Positions 43,392 through 53,242 of a stretch of DNA of 64,000 nt are shown here, piece after piece. The first letter of the stretch is position 1. The number at the start of each line of letters is the position of its first letter. The translations under genes were made by a program, and so were the position numbers. The notes beneath the pieces were generated by a model. It was not told the DNA's origin and did not search any database. It was given only the letters and a program-made list of their open reading frames with translations. The DNA is from Qingshengfaniella alkalisoli (GTDB lineage Bacteria > Pseudomonadota > Alphaproteobacteria > Rhodobacterales > Rhodobacteraceae), in contig NZ_CP042265.1 of NCBI RefSeq assembly GCF_007855645.1, forward strand, positions 62,001 to 126,000. Reading direction: 5' to 3'.

Positions 43392-44150
43392 TCAGCTCTC
43401 ACTCTCAAATCGATCTCGCCACTCACGGCTCAATTCGTCAGCAAGCTTTGCTGTTGGCGCCTCGACAGACTGGGCTCGGCTTGGATCAAGGTTCAGCGCG
43501 GAGAGTACCTGCGCCAAAACCTGTTTAGGGTCTATCGACAGGGCGTCATAATTGATGCGCATTGGCTCCATCGCCTCCAGTTCGAACCATCGCTCCCAAG
43601 CTTCGTCGAGTGCTCCGAGCGCGATCATGTGGCGCTTGATAGCGGCGGCGTCATATCGCGGTTCCTGCGGAGGAGCGAGGCGCTCCAGCTCTGTGCCGTC
43701 AGAGTTGCGATGCCACAGGCCCGTCTGCTCGGCACGAACACGCGAGATAGCCTGATTCAGCCGGTCTGGACGGGAAAGATGGATATGTAACGTCGGGCCA
43801 AATGCTTTTCGAATTCGCTCGACGTCGCTCATGCGGCCCGGCAACAGCAGTTTTAGTTGCTGCATGAAGTGGTCGAAACTGCCACTCTGCATTCGCAAAC
43901 CAAAAATATCTGTATCGCCTTTGCCCCGCGACAAGGCGGCCTTGAAGATGGCGCGAACAGCTTCTTCTTGCGAAGCATAATCGATGTGCTTCAGGCAGTA
44001 GTCATCCAGCCAATCGTCGAGCGACGACGAGTGAAAGTGCGAGTCCGGGTTTCCCGCGGCGTTTGTCGCGGCAAGCAATCCGCACAGTAGCGTGCTTCCA
44101 CTGCGTGGGGCAGTGCAGATGATGTAAGATCGAAAAGGTTTGCTTGTCAT
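43392..44150 (-). CDS. Stf0-type sulfotransferase
   Basis: 252 residues. The PAPS 5'-phosphosulfate loop is YIICTAPRSGSTLLCGLLAA at residues 8-27, followed by GNPDSHFHSSSLDDWL, IFGLRMQSGSFDHF and a 3'-phosphate-binding-like segment HIHLSRPDRLNQAISRVRAE. These match Stf0 (trehalose 2-sulfotransferase) relatives. It would transfer sulfate from PAPS to a small or sugar hydroxyl. It stands alone between IS debris and a short-chain dehydrogenase; acceptor unknown. Confidence 0.88.
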   Translation of the reverse strand: MTSKPFRSYIICTAPRSGSTLLCGLLAATNAAGNPDSHFHSSSLDDWLDDYCLKHIDYASQEEAVRAIFKAALSRGKGDTDIFGLRMQSGSFDHFMQQLKLLLPGRMSDVERIRKAFGPTLHIHLSRPDRLNQAISRVRAEQTGLWHRNSDGTELERLAPPQEPRYDAAAIKRHMIALGALDEAWERWFELEAMEPMRINYDALSIDPKQVLAQVLSALNLDPSRAQSVEAPTAKLADELSREWRDRFESES

Positions 44151-44488
44151 AGCGCGATTCCTCTTAACGCTTTACCGCTCCATAGCAGCCCTTCGAGAGC
44201 GACGCAGCATTTGGTAAAACGGGCTCGGAGCAGACATGCGGCGCTGCGGTAAGCTCCGTGCTCCCCTGGTGGAGCACCGTGAAGCTTCCGGCCCGAAGCA
44301 GACCTGCGGCAGCGTGGCGTGCTGGACACGCAGGTGAGTGGTCTGCCCGGCAGAGACGGCCCTCTCCGGACTTTGATGGCAGAGGTCGACGCCACGGTGC
44401 GGCGTTGCCAGACCGGTGGTTCGTGCATCTTGCAGCATTTCATGGCTATACATGATCGCAGTGCGGACGAAGCGGCCGAGGCCTGTCA
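44151..44488. other. Non-coding stretch with dispersed-repeat sequence
   Basis: About 340 bases with no supported gene. It contains TTGCAGCATTTCATGG near 44430 and CACGGTGCGGCG motifs that resemble other intergenic segments in the window. No promoter could be assigned. Confidence 0.4.
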
Positions 44489-45307
44489 TCATGCACGTGC
44501 GCTCGAAGCTTCGATTTCAGTCGCCAGCTGTCGGCATTTCGTACCAGCCCACTCATGGGCGTCTGCGCCGAACAGCAGCCGTCGGACGGGATCATCGGAA
44601 GACGCTTCGGCGACGATCCGCGCGGCAAGAACCTCAGGATCGTTCTCCTGCGCGCCGTTCGCTTGGGAAATGAAGGTCTGGAAAGCGGAAGCTGCCTCGG
44701 CATAGTCCTCGATTTTCAAGTCGCCCTGCCGCGCGGTAGATGGGTCCAGAAAATTCGTTCTCATCATCCCCGGCTCGATGATCAGGGATCGGATGCCGAG
44801 CGGCGCGATCTCTTCGGCAAGGCCTTCTATCCACCCTTCGAGCGCAAACTTGGAGGCCGAGTAGATCGAACCACCGGGGTTGGCGACCAAGCCATTCACT
44901 GACGATATGGTCACCACGAGACCCGAACGCTGACGGCGCATCGTCGGCAGCACCGCACGCGCCATGTTCATCGCCCCGAACAGATTGATCTCGAACTGCC
45001 GACGCACGTCGTCGTCCCGGATCATCTCGAACCATCCAAGCTGCGCGCGACCAGCATTGTTGACCAGCACGTCAATACGCCCGAAGGCCTTGATGGCGGC
45101 GTCATGGGCCTCTGAAACGGCGTCGGCCCCGGTCACGTCGAGCGGCAATACGATCAGACTGCCCTTCGGGGCCGATAGGCGTTCGGCAAGTCCGTCCACG
45201 GTTCGACTGGTTGCCACGACCTTGTCGCCTGCGCGCAATGCGTCCCTCGCGATGAAATACCCCAGCCCCTTACCGGCTCCGGTGATGAACCATACCTTGT
45301 CCGCCAT
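44489..45307 (-). CDS. Short-chain dehydrogenase/reductase
   Basis: 272 residues from the start at 45307, which has AGGAGC upstream. Features are VWFITGAGKGLGYFIARDAL, NNAGRAQLGWFEMI, the serine in VTISSVNGLVANPGG and YSASKFALEGW as YxxxK. The pattern fits the SDR_c2/oxidoreductase group with an extended C-terminus. It is divergent from a LysR gene that is now frameshifted, its likely former regulator. Substrate unknown. Confidence 0.9.
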   Translation of the reverse strand: MADKVWFITGAGKGLGYFIARDALRAGDKVVATSRTVDGLAERLSAPKGSLIVLPLDVTGADAVSEAHDAAIKAFGRIDVLVNNAGRAQLGWFEMIRDDDVRRQFEINLFGAMNMARAVLPTMRRQRSGLVVTISSVNGLVANPGGSIYSASKFALEGWIEGLAEEIAPLGIRSLIIEPGMMRTNFLDPSTARQGDLKIEDYAEAASAFQTFISQANGAQENDPEVLAARIVAEASSDDPVRRLLFGADAHEWAGTKCRQLATEIEASSARA

Positions 45308-45407
45308 TGTGTCAGCTCCTTTTGCTTTACTGCTCACATATTAGGTGATCTTCGCAGTCCGCGATTAGGTGCTTGAAAATTGTTAGTATCAGTAGCCATT
45401 CTAATGA

Positions 45408-46315
45408 ATGGACCCGCGCAGATTCTCCGATCTCATCATTTTCGGCCGCGTGGCAGAGGCGCGAAGCTTCACCGCGGCGGCACGCAGCCTGGGGGTGACA
45501 CAGTCGGCCGTCAGTCAGACGGTCAAGCGTCTCGAGGGTGAGCTGGGCATAAGGTTGCTGTCACGCTCCACGCGCAGCCTGACCCCGACGGCGGCGGGCG
45601 AGCAATTGCTCGCCACGCTTGTTCCGAACGTCACGGAGCTTGACGCGAAAGTCGCGGATCTCGAACGACTGCGCGAAGAACCAGGGGGCAACTCCGGGTG
45701 ACTTGCGGCAAACATGCTGCGGACACGCTCGTCTGGCCTGCCTTTTCCCGGCTGATCACGGCTCATCCCGGGATCGACGGCGAACTGAGCGTGGAGGACA
45801 GATACGTCGATATCGTCGCTGAGCGGTTCGATATCGGGATACGGATGCGTGACAACCTGGAGATGGACATGATCTCCGTCCCGGTGGGACCGCCCTTGTG
45901 CGCTGTCGTCGTAGGAGCCCCCCGGTATCTCGACGCCTACGCGTCCCCGGGCACCCCGCGCGCGCTGTCTCGACATCGCTGCATCGGCTTCCGAAACGCA
46001 GGCGGCACCCTGTCGCCGTGGTCATTCGAAAAGGGTGGCCATACCGAGACGGTGAAGGTCACTTCCTCGATTGTCGTCAACGACGGTGACGCGCTCGTGG
46101 CGGCGGCTTGTGCGGGATTGGGGCTGGCCTACATGCTGGAAGACCTTGCCAGACCCTTTCTGAAGGACGGGCAACTTGTCGAGATCCTCGGAGACTGGTC
46201 GCCATCGTTCCCCGGCTATCACGCCTTCTATTCAAGTCGGCGCCATCCGCCTCGGGCCGTCACGCTTTTCCTCGATCTCTTGCGACAGGATAACCTGAGT
46301 ATGACCGGCGCTTAG
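45408..46315 (+). pseudogene. LysR-family regulator with a one-base frameshift
   Basis: The first frame (45408-45701) encodes the LysR helix-turn-helix (FGRVAEARSFTAAARSLGVT, then SAVSQTVKRLEGELGIRLLS) and ends LREEPGGNSG. The second (to 46315) continues VTCGKHAADTLVWPAFSRLI through the effector domain (VDIVAERFDIGIRM, VNDGDALVAAACAGLGLAYM). Relatives read LREKPAG-IRITCG here, so loss of one base near 45691-45693 explains the break. Joined, it is about 300 residues. Either a recent mutation or a sequencing error. Divergent from the short-chain dehydrogenase. Confidence 0.85.
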
Positions 46316-46368
46316 TTCAGCGTTTACTCCGGTCGCTGAGAACGGCTGTCTTTCGGGCGGCATCTCCG

Positions 46369-46820
46369 ATGGGCATTGCCTTTAGCTTGATCGCAGGGCG
46401 GAGCATGTCGCCTTTTGTGATGGAGGATTGGCGCAGCTGGTCCTGCTGCGGTCCTTCTTCGCCGCGATTTTGCTTGCGACGTGGGTCCTGGCGACCAAGG
46501 ACAGCTCTGCCCTTCGCCTGACCCGGCCCGGCTGGGTCTGGGCGCGCAGCCTCTGCCTCGCCGCGATGTGGTTGAACTACTACGCGGCGCTGCCGGCCAT
46601 GTCCTTCACCCTCGCGGCGGCCTGCTACTATACCTCTCCCGTCTGGATGGCGCTGTTGGGCCGCTTCCTGTTGGGGATGACCATCGGTGGGCGGGGGTGG
46701 ACCGCCGTCACACTCTCTCTCGCAGGGGTGCTCCTGGCTGTTTCTCCCTCGTCCGACAGCTTCACCTCCCTGCTGCTACTCCCGCTCGCAGCCGCCGGAT
46801 TCTACCCGTTCCGGGGCGTG
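46369..46820 (+). pseudogene. EamA/DMT-family transporter remnant
   Basis: A membrane-rich frame (about 46428-46820) reads AQLVLLRSFFAAILLATWVL, LTRPGWVWARSLCLAAMWLN, YYAALPAMSFTLAAACYYTS and VTLSLAGVLLAVSPSS, i.e. TM2-TM5 of a DMT exporter. A possible N-terminus (MGIAFSLIAG) starts at 46369 in another frame. After about 46820 the similarity stops and unrelated sequence follows. The second half of the protein is missing, so this is a dead fragment. Confidence 0.7.
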
Positions 46821-47025
46821 AACCATATCCGACCCTTCAAATTGTTCGCTTGCGTCTGCCGTAGCGGCGCTGACGAGGTGCAGGCGATAGTTCCGCGATC
46901 GCCAAAGCCGCCGTTCGCCCAGCCTGCAGCATCGGTCGAAGTGGCCCCACTACCGACCTCGGAGGCAATGCAGCATTCCCATGATATGGTGCATTGTCAG
47001 CGTCGGGTTGTCGTAGTGGGAGCGC

Positions 47026-47562
47026 TCAAATGGTCAGCCGTGCCAGGACCACTTCGACATCGTCGAGGAAATCCGTCCAGACACCGTCTTCGTCAATGCC
47101 GTTCATGCGCAGCAGGAACAGCCCCTCCACCGCCAGAAAGGCGACACGCGTCGCCTGCGCGTCGGGAGAGCTGCCACCAAGTAGGTCGAAAACCCCGCGA
47201 TACCAGTCACGCGTCTCGCGTCGATTGGCCGGATCTTCCAGATGGCTGACCAGCAGCCCCGCCATCTTGGCATTCATCGCCTGCTGTGAGGCCTTTGCCG
47301 CCGCGATATAACGCCTGACAAAGGCCACGGGATCATCCCCTGCTTCCCCTTCCAGCATGGCATCGAACTGGCTGGTCCAGCGGTCGATCAGGCCGCGTAC
47401 AAGATCGTCCTTGCTGGCAAAGGAATATTGCACACCGCCTTTTGAAATCCCTGCCGCCTGCGCCAGCGCACCGATGGTCAGCGCCGCCCCGCCGCCTGTA
47501 CGCACGATCTCTTCGGCCACATCCAGCAAGCGGTTGCGCGTGATCGTCGGTTTTCTGCCCAT
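47026..47562 (-). CDS. TetR-family repressor (SmvR-like)
   Basis: 178 residues. The DNA-binding domain is clear (RNRLLDVAEEIVRTGGGAAL, then IGALAQAAGISKGGVQYSFA). It is divergent from an MFS efflux gene with 83 bases between, containing the palindrome CATACGTATG. The arrangement is that of SmvR/SmvA, where the TetR protein represses a biocide exporter. The ligand-binding domain does not allow a ligand to be read. Confidence 0.88.
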   Translation of the reverse strand: MGRKPTITRNRLLDVAEEIVRTGGGAALTIGALAQAAGISKGGVQYSFASKDDLVRGLIDRWTSQFDAMLEGEAGDDPVAFVRRYIAAAKASQQAMNAKMAGLLVSHLEDPANRRETRDWYRGVFDLLGGSSPDAQATRVAFLAVEGLFLLRMNGIDEDGVWTDFLDDVEVVLARLTI

Positions 47563-47597
47563 GAGTCGTCTCGTCCAGTCGTTTCGGTATTGAATTC

Positions 47598-47607
47598 CAT
47601 ACGTATG
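47598..47607. promoter_or_regulatory. Palindrome CATACGTATG between tetR and the MFS gene
   Basis: A perfect 10-base palindrome 36 bases upstream of the TetR start and 39 bases before the MFS start. It is the best candidate for the TetR operator controlling both genes. Confidence 0.55.
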
Positions 47608-47645
47608 TATTTATATCGGCCACTGCAACAGAATTCAGGTGAACC

Positions 47646-49166
47646 ATGTCGGCCCATTCCCCCGATCCCAGACGCTGGCTGGTGCTGCTGGCGGTCATGC
47701 TGGCCTTCTTGCCCGTGGTGCTGGACATGACAATCCTGCATGTGGCGGTGCCGACGCTGACCCAGGCACTTGAGGCGTCGAATACACAGGTGCTGTGGAT
47801 CATCGACATCTATCCGCTGTTGATGGCCGGGCTTCTGGTGCCGATGGGCACCCTGGCCGACCGGGTCGGCAACCGGCGCATCCTTTTGACCGGGCTGACG
47901 GTTTTCTGCCTCGCCTCGGCACTGGCAGCCTTTGCGCCGAATGCGCCCATGCTGATCACGGCACGGATGCTGCTGGCGCTTGGCGGGGCGATGATCATGC
48001 CATGCGTACTTGGCATTATCCGCCGCACCTTCGAGGATGAGGGCGAGCGCGGCCTTGCACTTGGGCTTTGGGGAACGGTGGGCGCCGCCGGTGCGGCGGT
48101 GGGACCGCTGATCGGCGGCGCGCTTCTGGGACATTTCTGGTGGGGTTCGGTCTTCCTGATCAATATTCCGGTGATGATGATCGTCCTGCCCGCCTGTTGG
48201 CTGCTGCTGCCCCGGCGGGAGGAGATCACACCCGGCCCTTGGGCCATCGGGCAGGCGGTGCTGCTGATCCTTGGCATGATCGCCACCGTCTATGCGATCA
48301 AGGCGGGGTTAGCCGCGAAACAGCCAATGGCGGTCGTCATGCTGGTCCTGGCCATCGGTGTGATTCTGCTGTCGCTCTTTGTTCGCACGCAACTGCGCAG
48401 CCCCGCACCGATGCTGGATCTGTCGCTCTTCTCACGTCCGGCCATCGTCGCGGGGATCATCATGGCCATCGTGGCAAGCGGATCTCTGGCGGGGGTCGAA
48501 CTGACGCTGGCACAGGAGCTGCAATATGTACTGGGGAAGACGCCGTTTCAGGCCGGGCTTTTCCTGATCCCGATCATGGCGGCTGCGGCCCTTGGCGGTC
48601 CGGTCGCGGGCTGGCTGTCCGGCCGCTTCGGGCTGAGACCGGTGGCCTGCCTGTCGCTGGCCATCTCGGCGGGCGCGCTTGCGGGGCTTGCCGTCACGGA
48701 CTTCCACGATCCCGGTCTCACCGTGCCGGTACTGCTGGCGGCCCTTGGCCTTGCGCTGAGCATCGGGCTCACCGCTTCTTCCATCGCGATCATGGGCGCT
48801 GCCGATGCTAGCGAAGCCGGAGCCGCAGGCTCGCTCGAGGCGACGGGCTATGAGCTGGGCAGCGGTCTGGGGATCACCCTTTTCGGCGTCTTTATGTCGG
48901 TGGTTTTCGGACGCCATCTCGTCCTGCCAAGCGGCGTTCCCGAGGGGCTGGCCGACCAGGCCTCACACTCGATCGGCGATGTCTATATCATCGCCCAGCA
49001 GCTTGGAGCCGACCAAGCGGCGGCGGCGATCGCTGCCGGCAAGGCCGCGTTTTCCGCGACCCATTCGGTGCTGCTGACAACCGCCGCCGTGCTGATGGGC
49101 CTGCTGACGGCCCTGGTGTACTTTCTGCTCGCTCAGGCGCGCGGAACCGCGGCCAGCCACCACTGA
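47646..49166 (+). CDS. MFS efflux transporter, DHA2 (SmvA-like)
   Basis: 506 residues, fourteen predicted membrane segments. DHA2 hallmarks are LDMTILHVAVPTLTQALEAS in TM1, WIIDIYPLLMAGLLVPMGTL with DRVGNRR as motif A, and GLWGTVGAAGAAVGPLIGGA as the antiporter motif C. It closely follows the SmvA/QacA plan, exporting cationic biocides and dyes by proton antiport. The divergent TetR gene is its probable repressor. No adaptor protein is encoded nearby. Confidence 0.93.
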   Translation: MSAHSPDPRRWLVLLAVMLAFLPVVLDMTILHVAVPTLTQALEASNTQVLWIIDIYPLLMAGLLVPMGTLADRVGNRRILLTGLTVFCLASALAAFAPNAPMLITARMLLALGGAMIMPCVLGIIRRTFEDEGERGLALGLWGTVGAAGAAVGPLIGGALLGHFWWGSVFLINIPVMMIVLPACWLLLPRREEITPGPWAIGQAVLLILGMIATVYAIKAGLAAKQPMAVVMLVLAIGVILLSLFVRTQLRSPAPMLDLSLFSRPAIVAGIIMAIVASGSLAGVELTLAQELQYVLGKTPFQAGLFLIPIMAAAALGGPVAGWLSGRFGLRPVACLSLAISAGALAGLAVTDFHDPGLTVPVLLAALGLALSIGLTASSIAIMGAADASEAGAAGSLEATGYELGSGLGITLFGVFMSVVFGRHLVLPSGVPEGLADQASHSIGDVYIIAQQLGADQAAAAIAAGKAAFSATHSVLLTTAAVLMGLLTALVYFLLAQARGTAASHH

Positions 49167-49548
49167 GCGCATCCCGGTGGCGGTCACGCGCCGCCGAGAT
49201 GCCCGGTATAGACACTGCCCTTTGCCAGTAGCACATTTTTGGTACCGGCTTAGGCCTCACGATCTTTGCTACTGCGTCGGGTTTATTGCGGTACTTGCGA
49301 AGTCGGCCTCTTCCAACGTGAACAGTTTGGGCTCGAAGCGGACCTGTTGCGCCGCGGCGGAAAGAGCACAGGTGTCACCTCGGAGCCGGACGTTGCGGCC
49401 CTGACTTGCCTTTCGAACATACCGTTATGCCGCAGCGCAGCTTCCCGAAACCAGCCGTTTGCGAAGATACGAAGCACTGCCTGACGGGCTAGTGCAAGCG
49501 AACACTCGGCTTCCTTCAGAAGGCGCTGCGGCTGAACCAAGTGGCCGA
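49167..49548. other. Non-coding stretch
   Basis: About 380 bases after the MFS gene. Reading frames are short and have no family features. A TTTGGGCTCGAAGCGGACC segment (about 49327-49345) resembles GC-rich intergenic sequence elsewhere in the window. Nothing functional was recognised. Confidence 0.4.
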
Positions 49549-50166
49549 TCAGGCGTTAGCCAACTGCTTCATCTGCGGCGCATAGCTGTCGACGAAGGCC
49601 TCCATCGTAGTCTCGCCCATGTCGACGTTTTTCGCGGCCTCGCCGTGGATGAGGGAGACATCCGTGATGCCGATGACATTCAGGATCAGCCTTATGTATT
49701 GTGGCGCGATGTTACGGTCCGCAATGGGCGAGCCTGGACCGTAGGACCCGCCGGAGGCCACGATCAGCGTTGCTTTCTTGCCGGTCACAAGGCCGGATCC
49801 ATCGAGGCCGAGCGTCAGTCCTTTGCGCACGATGTGATCCACCCAAGCCTTCAGGGCGGCAGGAATATTGTAGTTGTAAACCGGGGTCGAGATGACGATC
49901 TCGTCTGCGTCCAGTAATTCCTGCACCAGTTCGTCGGAAAGCGCGAGTTGCGCCTTCTGGTCATCGGTCAGAGCCTGCTGTGGCGTGAAGTAGGCCCCCA
50001 GCCAGTCTATCGTAACATGGGGCAGCGCGTCTTTCGCGAGATCGCGGGTGACGATCTCTCCATCTGCATGGGCGGCCTCCCATTCGGAGATGAACCTGGC
50101 CGACAGCTTGCGAGAGACAGAGGCCTCACCACGGGGGCTGGTTTCTATGAGGAGGAGTTTGGTCAT
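49549..50166 (-). CDS. azoR: FMN-dependent NADH-azoreductase
   Basis: 205 residues of the flavodoxin-like AzoR family. The FMN-phosphate loop is SPRGEASVSRKLSARF, followed by the YNYNIPAALKAWVDHIVRKG motif and ASGGSYGPGSP; the C-terminus ends VDSYAPQMKQLANA. It reduces quinones and azo bonds by two electrons in the cytosol. It lies 22 bases downstream of the broken extradiol dioxygenase gene, so both probably belong to one LysR-controlled operon dealing with quinones or catechols. Confidence 0.92.
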   Translation of the reverse strand: MTKLLLIETSPRGEASVSRKLSARFISEWEAAHADGEIVTRDLAKDALPHVTIDWLGAYFTPQQALTDDQKAQLALSDELVQELLDADEIVISTPVYNYNIPAALKAWVDHIVRKGLTLGLDGSGLVTGKKATLIVASGGSYGPGSPIADRNIAPQYIRLILNVIGITDVSLIHGEAAKNVDMGETTMEAFVDSYAPQMKQLANA

Positions 50167-50187
50167 GTTGCGTCCCTTTTTGAAAAT

Positions 50188-51002
50188 TTAGGAGATATGT
50201 TGTTGGTCGTGGGCCTGGATGCCGAAGCGGAACCCGGAGATGGGTTTGCCGCAGGCCTGCCCGTGAAAGTCGATATGGCCGGGGTCCCCCGAGGCCGCGC
50301 CGGCCGCGACCATCAAGGGCAGCAAGCGGTCCTCCTCGGGCTGGGCATGTCGCGCGCCGGGGGCCGTGACCCAGCGGATCAGCGCGTCGTCCCGGGTTTC
50401 GGGCTGCACCATTTCGGTGCGCAGCCAATCATCGAAGGCATCGGCCGCAGGTTCTCCGCCACAAAAGCCGCCGCCGAGGTTGTGATAGGTTTGGCCGCTA
50501 CCCACGATCAGCACGCCTTCGTCGCGCAGAGGCCGCAGAGCCTGCCCGATTTCAAGATGCTGCGCCGGGTCCCAGCCGTGACACATGGACTGTTGCACCG
50601 GAGGGATCCGCGGATCGGGCCAGATGACCTTGAACGGCACGAACACACCGTGATCCCAGCCGCGCGTATCGTTGCGGCCGTTGTCGATCCCGCATCGCTC
50701 AGCAGCTGCTGCACCCGCGCCGCGACATCCGGCGCGCCGGGCGCAGGCCATGTCAGCCGATAGGTGTATTCGGGAAAGCCGCCGTAGTCGTACAGCAGTG
50801 GCGGAGCTTCAGCGGTATTCACGGTCGGAACGGCCTCTTCCCAGTAGCCGGAGATAACGAGAATCGCCTTCGGAACCGTGGGTAGATGTCCGGCAACGGT
50901 GCTCAGGTAGGCTTCCAAGTCCCGGAAGCCCTCGCGCATCGGTCCACCCTCGAGGAAAAAGCAGGGGCCGCCGCCGTGGTTTATGAACAATGTCGGTTGC
51001 AT
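50188..51002 (-). pseudogene. LigB-type extradiol dioxygenase (DODA family), frameshifted
   Basis: The first frame from 51002 reads QPTLFINHGGGPCFFLEGGP, LPTVPKAILVISGYWEEAVP, then ARVQQLLSDAG. From about 50690 a second frame continues TRGWDHGVFVPFKVIWPDPR, VQQSMCHGWDPAQHLEIGQA, VLIVGSGQTYHNLGGGF to 50188. Together they form a class III ring-cleaving dioxygenase of about 270 residues with the metal histidines in INHGG and WDHGVF. Loss of one base near 50689-50691 accounts for the break. Members open catechol-like rings. Confidence 0.85.
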
Positions 51003-51073
51003 GAGAAGAAAATAGGTTGAACCGAATGCCTGCGGGAGAGATATAATTGTGATGATCTTGATCTGATTTGGAG

Positions 51074-51970
51074 ATGGATGTGCTCGGCGCGCTCACCCTC
51101 GACCAGCTGCGCGTGCTGGTGACAATCGCCGACACCGGCAGCTTCTCGGCCGCTGGTCGCAGCCTGATGCGCGCGCAGTCGGCCATCAGCCAGTCCGTCG
51201 CCAATCTCGAGGCGACCCAGGGCGTGATGCTCTTCGATCGTGCCGGTCACCGCCCCGTGCTGACCGAAGCCGGGCGTGTGCTGGTGGAGCAGGCCCGCCT
51301 CGTGCTGGCCGGCGCGGCCCGGTTCGAAGCGGTGGCTGCAGGCACACGGCAGGGACTGGAGCCGGAATTGACGCTGGCAATCGATCCGATGGTGCCCTCG
51401 GGGCCGCTGATCGAAAGCCTGCGGGTGCTGCACGAGACATGGCCGCAACTGCCGATCAGCTTCTCGACCGAAGGTCTTGGCGGCGCCTTGCGGCGCCTCC
51501 GCCGCAAGGAAGCGGCGTTGGCCATCGGCCTCCTGTTGCCAGATGTGCCCGAGGACGTGGTGGCCGTTCCGCTCAGCACGATCGAACTTGTGGCGGTGGC
51601 CGCTCTCTCGCATCCGTTGGCCCGATGCCACGCCCCTCTGACGCGCGCGGACCTCGAACCTCACGTCCAGCTCGTCCTCAGTTCAGGGGCCACCACCGAT
51701 GGCCCCGACTACGGCGTCGCCAGCTTCGCGCGGTGGCGGTTTATCGACCTCGGTCGACGGTTGGACTTTCTCCGCGCAGGCTTCGGCTGGTGCCGGATGC
51801 CGAGACATCTCGTCGAGGCGGATCTGAAGGATGGCCGTCTCGTACAGCTGGACCTCGACGACGACGCCACCGGTCAGCAGGGAGCTCTTACGATCTACGC
51901 CACCCACCTGGTCGGGCATCCCCCCGGACCTGTGGGAAGACGGCTTCTGGCCGAGATGTCGGCCGAGTGA
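51074..51970 (+). CDS. LysR-family regulator
   Basis: 298 residues. The helix-turn-helix is LRVLVTIADTGSFSAAGRSL, then MRAQSAISQSVANLEATQGV; the effector domain follows from about residue 90 (LTLAIDPMVPSGPLIESLRV, FRAGFGWCRMPRHLVEADL). It is divergent from the dioxygenase and azoreductase genes with about 70 bases between, and so is their likely activator. No ligand can be assigned. Confidence 0.9.
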   Translation: MDVLGALTLDQLRVLVTIADTGSFSAAGRSLMRAQSAISQSVANLEATQGVMLFDRAGHRPVLTEAGRVLVEQARLVLAGAARFEAVAAGTRQGLEPELTLAIDPMVPSGPLIESLRVLHETWPQLPISFSTEGLGGALRRLRRKEAALAIGLLLPDVPEDVVAVPLSTIELVAVAALSHPLARCHAPLTRADLEPHVQLVLSSGATTDGPDYGVASFARWRFIDLGRRLDFLRAGFGWCRMPRHLVEADLKDGRLVQLDLDDDATGQQGALTIYATHLVGHPPGPVGRRLLAEMSAE

Positions 51971-52201
51971 AGTGGGGTCATCTCGCGATGCTCGTGCATC
52001 TCGGAACGGATAGGCTTGGATCTCTTTCCACTTCCGGGCGTTTTTACATCGGAGCCAACGGCCCCCCAGTGTGGATCATCTCGGTTCACGTAAGATGGAG
52101 CCGCTGGAATGACATGGTGTGATCGCGGCGGTCGCTCTCCCCGGGTGAACGAGGTCTGATAGGATCAGCCTCACCAATTAAAAGCCGTGAGGAGAACGAC
52201 C

Positions 52202-53242
52202 ATGAGCAACTATGTTGGTCTCGACGTTTCGTTGAAAGAAGTCTCGGTCTGCGTTGTGGATGCGCAGGGATCGGTTGTGAAACGCGCGACCCTGCCGACG
52301 GACCCGGATGTCATCGCCGACCATCTTTCCCGGGAAGTTCCTGATGCGGAACGTGTCGTGCATGAAAGCGGGATACTCGCCACTTGGCTGACGCGTGAGC
52401 TTGAGAAGCGCGGTGTCCCGATCATCTGCATCGACGCTCGCATGGCGCACAAGGCTCTGTCTGCGCGCCTCAACAAGTCGGACAAGGCGGACGCGGAGGG
52501 TCTGGCGCAGCTGTCTCGGACCGGCTGGTTCACGAAAGTCCATGTTCGCAGCGAAGCCTCCGACCGAGTGCGGGCGCTGGTGGGGGCGCGAGAACGACTG
52601 ATCCGCATGCGCAAGGATCTCGAAGCCCATATCCGCGGTGTCCTCAAAACCTTCGGCATCCGCATGGGAGCTGTTCCCAGTGCCCATCATCGCCAAGGAT
52701 TCCGAGACCAGCTTGCCGAGGCTGGAGCCTGCGATCCGATGCTGGGGCTTGTGGCACAGACCATGATACCCATCCACAAGACACTTTGCGCCTCGGCGGA
52801 AGCCCTGGCCGATGAACTGATGCATGTTGCCAAGCAGAATACGTTGGCACGTCGCCTCATGACAGTGCCGGGCGTCGGCCCCCTCGTGGCGCTCAACTTC
52901 ATCGCGACATTGGACGATGCGAGCAGGTTCCGTCGATCGAGCGATGTCGGCGCGTTTCTGGGATTGACGCCACGACGATACCAATCGGGCGAGATCGACA
53001 GATCAGGCCGTATCTCCAAATGCGGAGATGCCGAGATGCGACGTCTGCTTGTATCCGCTGCCGCGTCCTTGATGACACAGGTCAGACGGTTCTCACCTCT
53101 CAAGTCCTGGGCGATCCGGCTCAGCGCGCGCAAAGGCTTCAAGAAGGCCGCCGTCGCAACGGCACGCAAGATCGCCGTGATCCTCCATGCCATCTGGCGT
53201 GATGGAACCGAGTTCAACTGGAAAGGGGAGCCCGCAACCTGA
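52202..53242 (+). mobile_element. IS110-family transposase, full length
   Basis: 346 residues. The N-terminal RuvC-like DEDD domain shows NYVGLDVSLKEVSVCVVDAQ, ERVVHESGILATWL and NKSDKADAEGLAQLSRTGWF. The C-terminal domain shows RRLMTVPGVGPLVALNFIAT, DVGAFLGLTPRRYQSGEIDR and SKCGDAEMRRLLVSAAASLM with the conserved serine. The start has GAGGAG upstream. IS110 elements lack inverted repeats and may use a structured non-coding RNA from their ends to select targets. The left end probably lies near 52114; a diverged copy is at 42083-42655. Confidence 0.94.
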
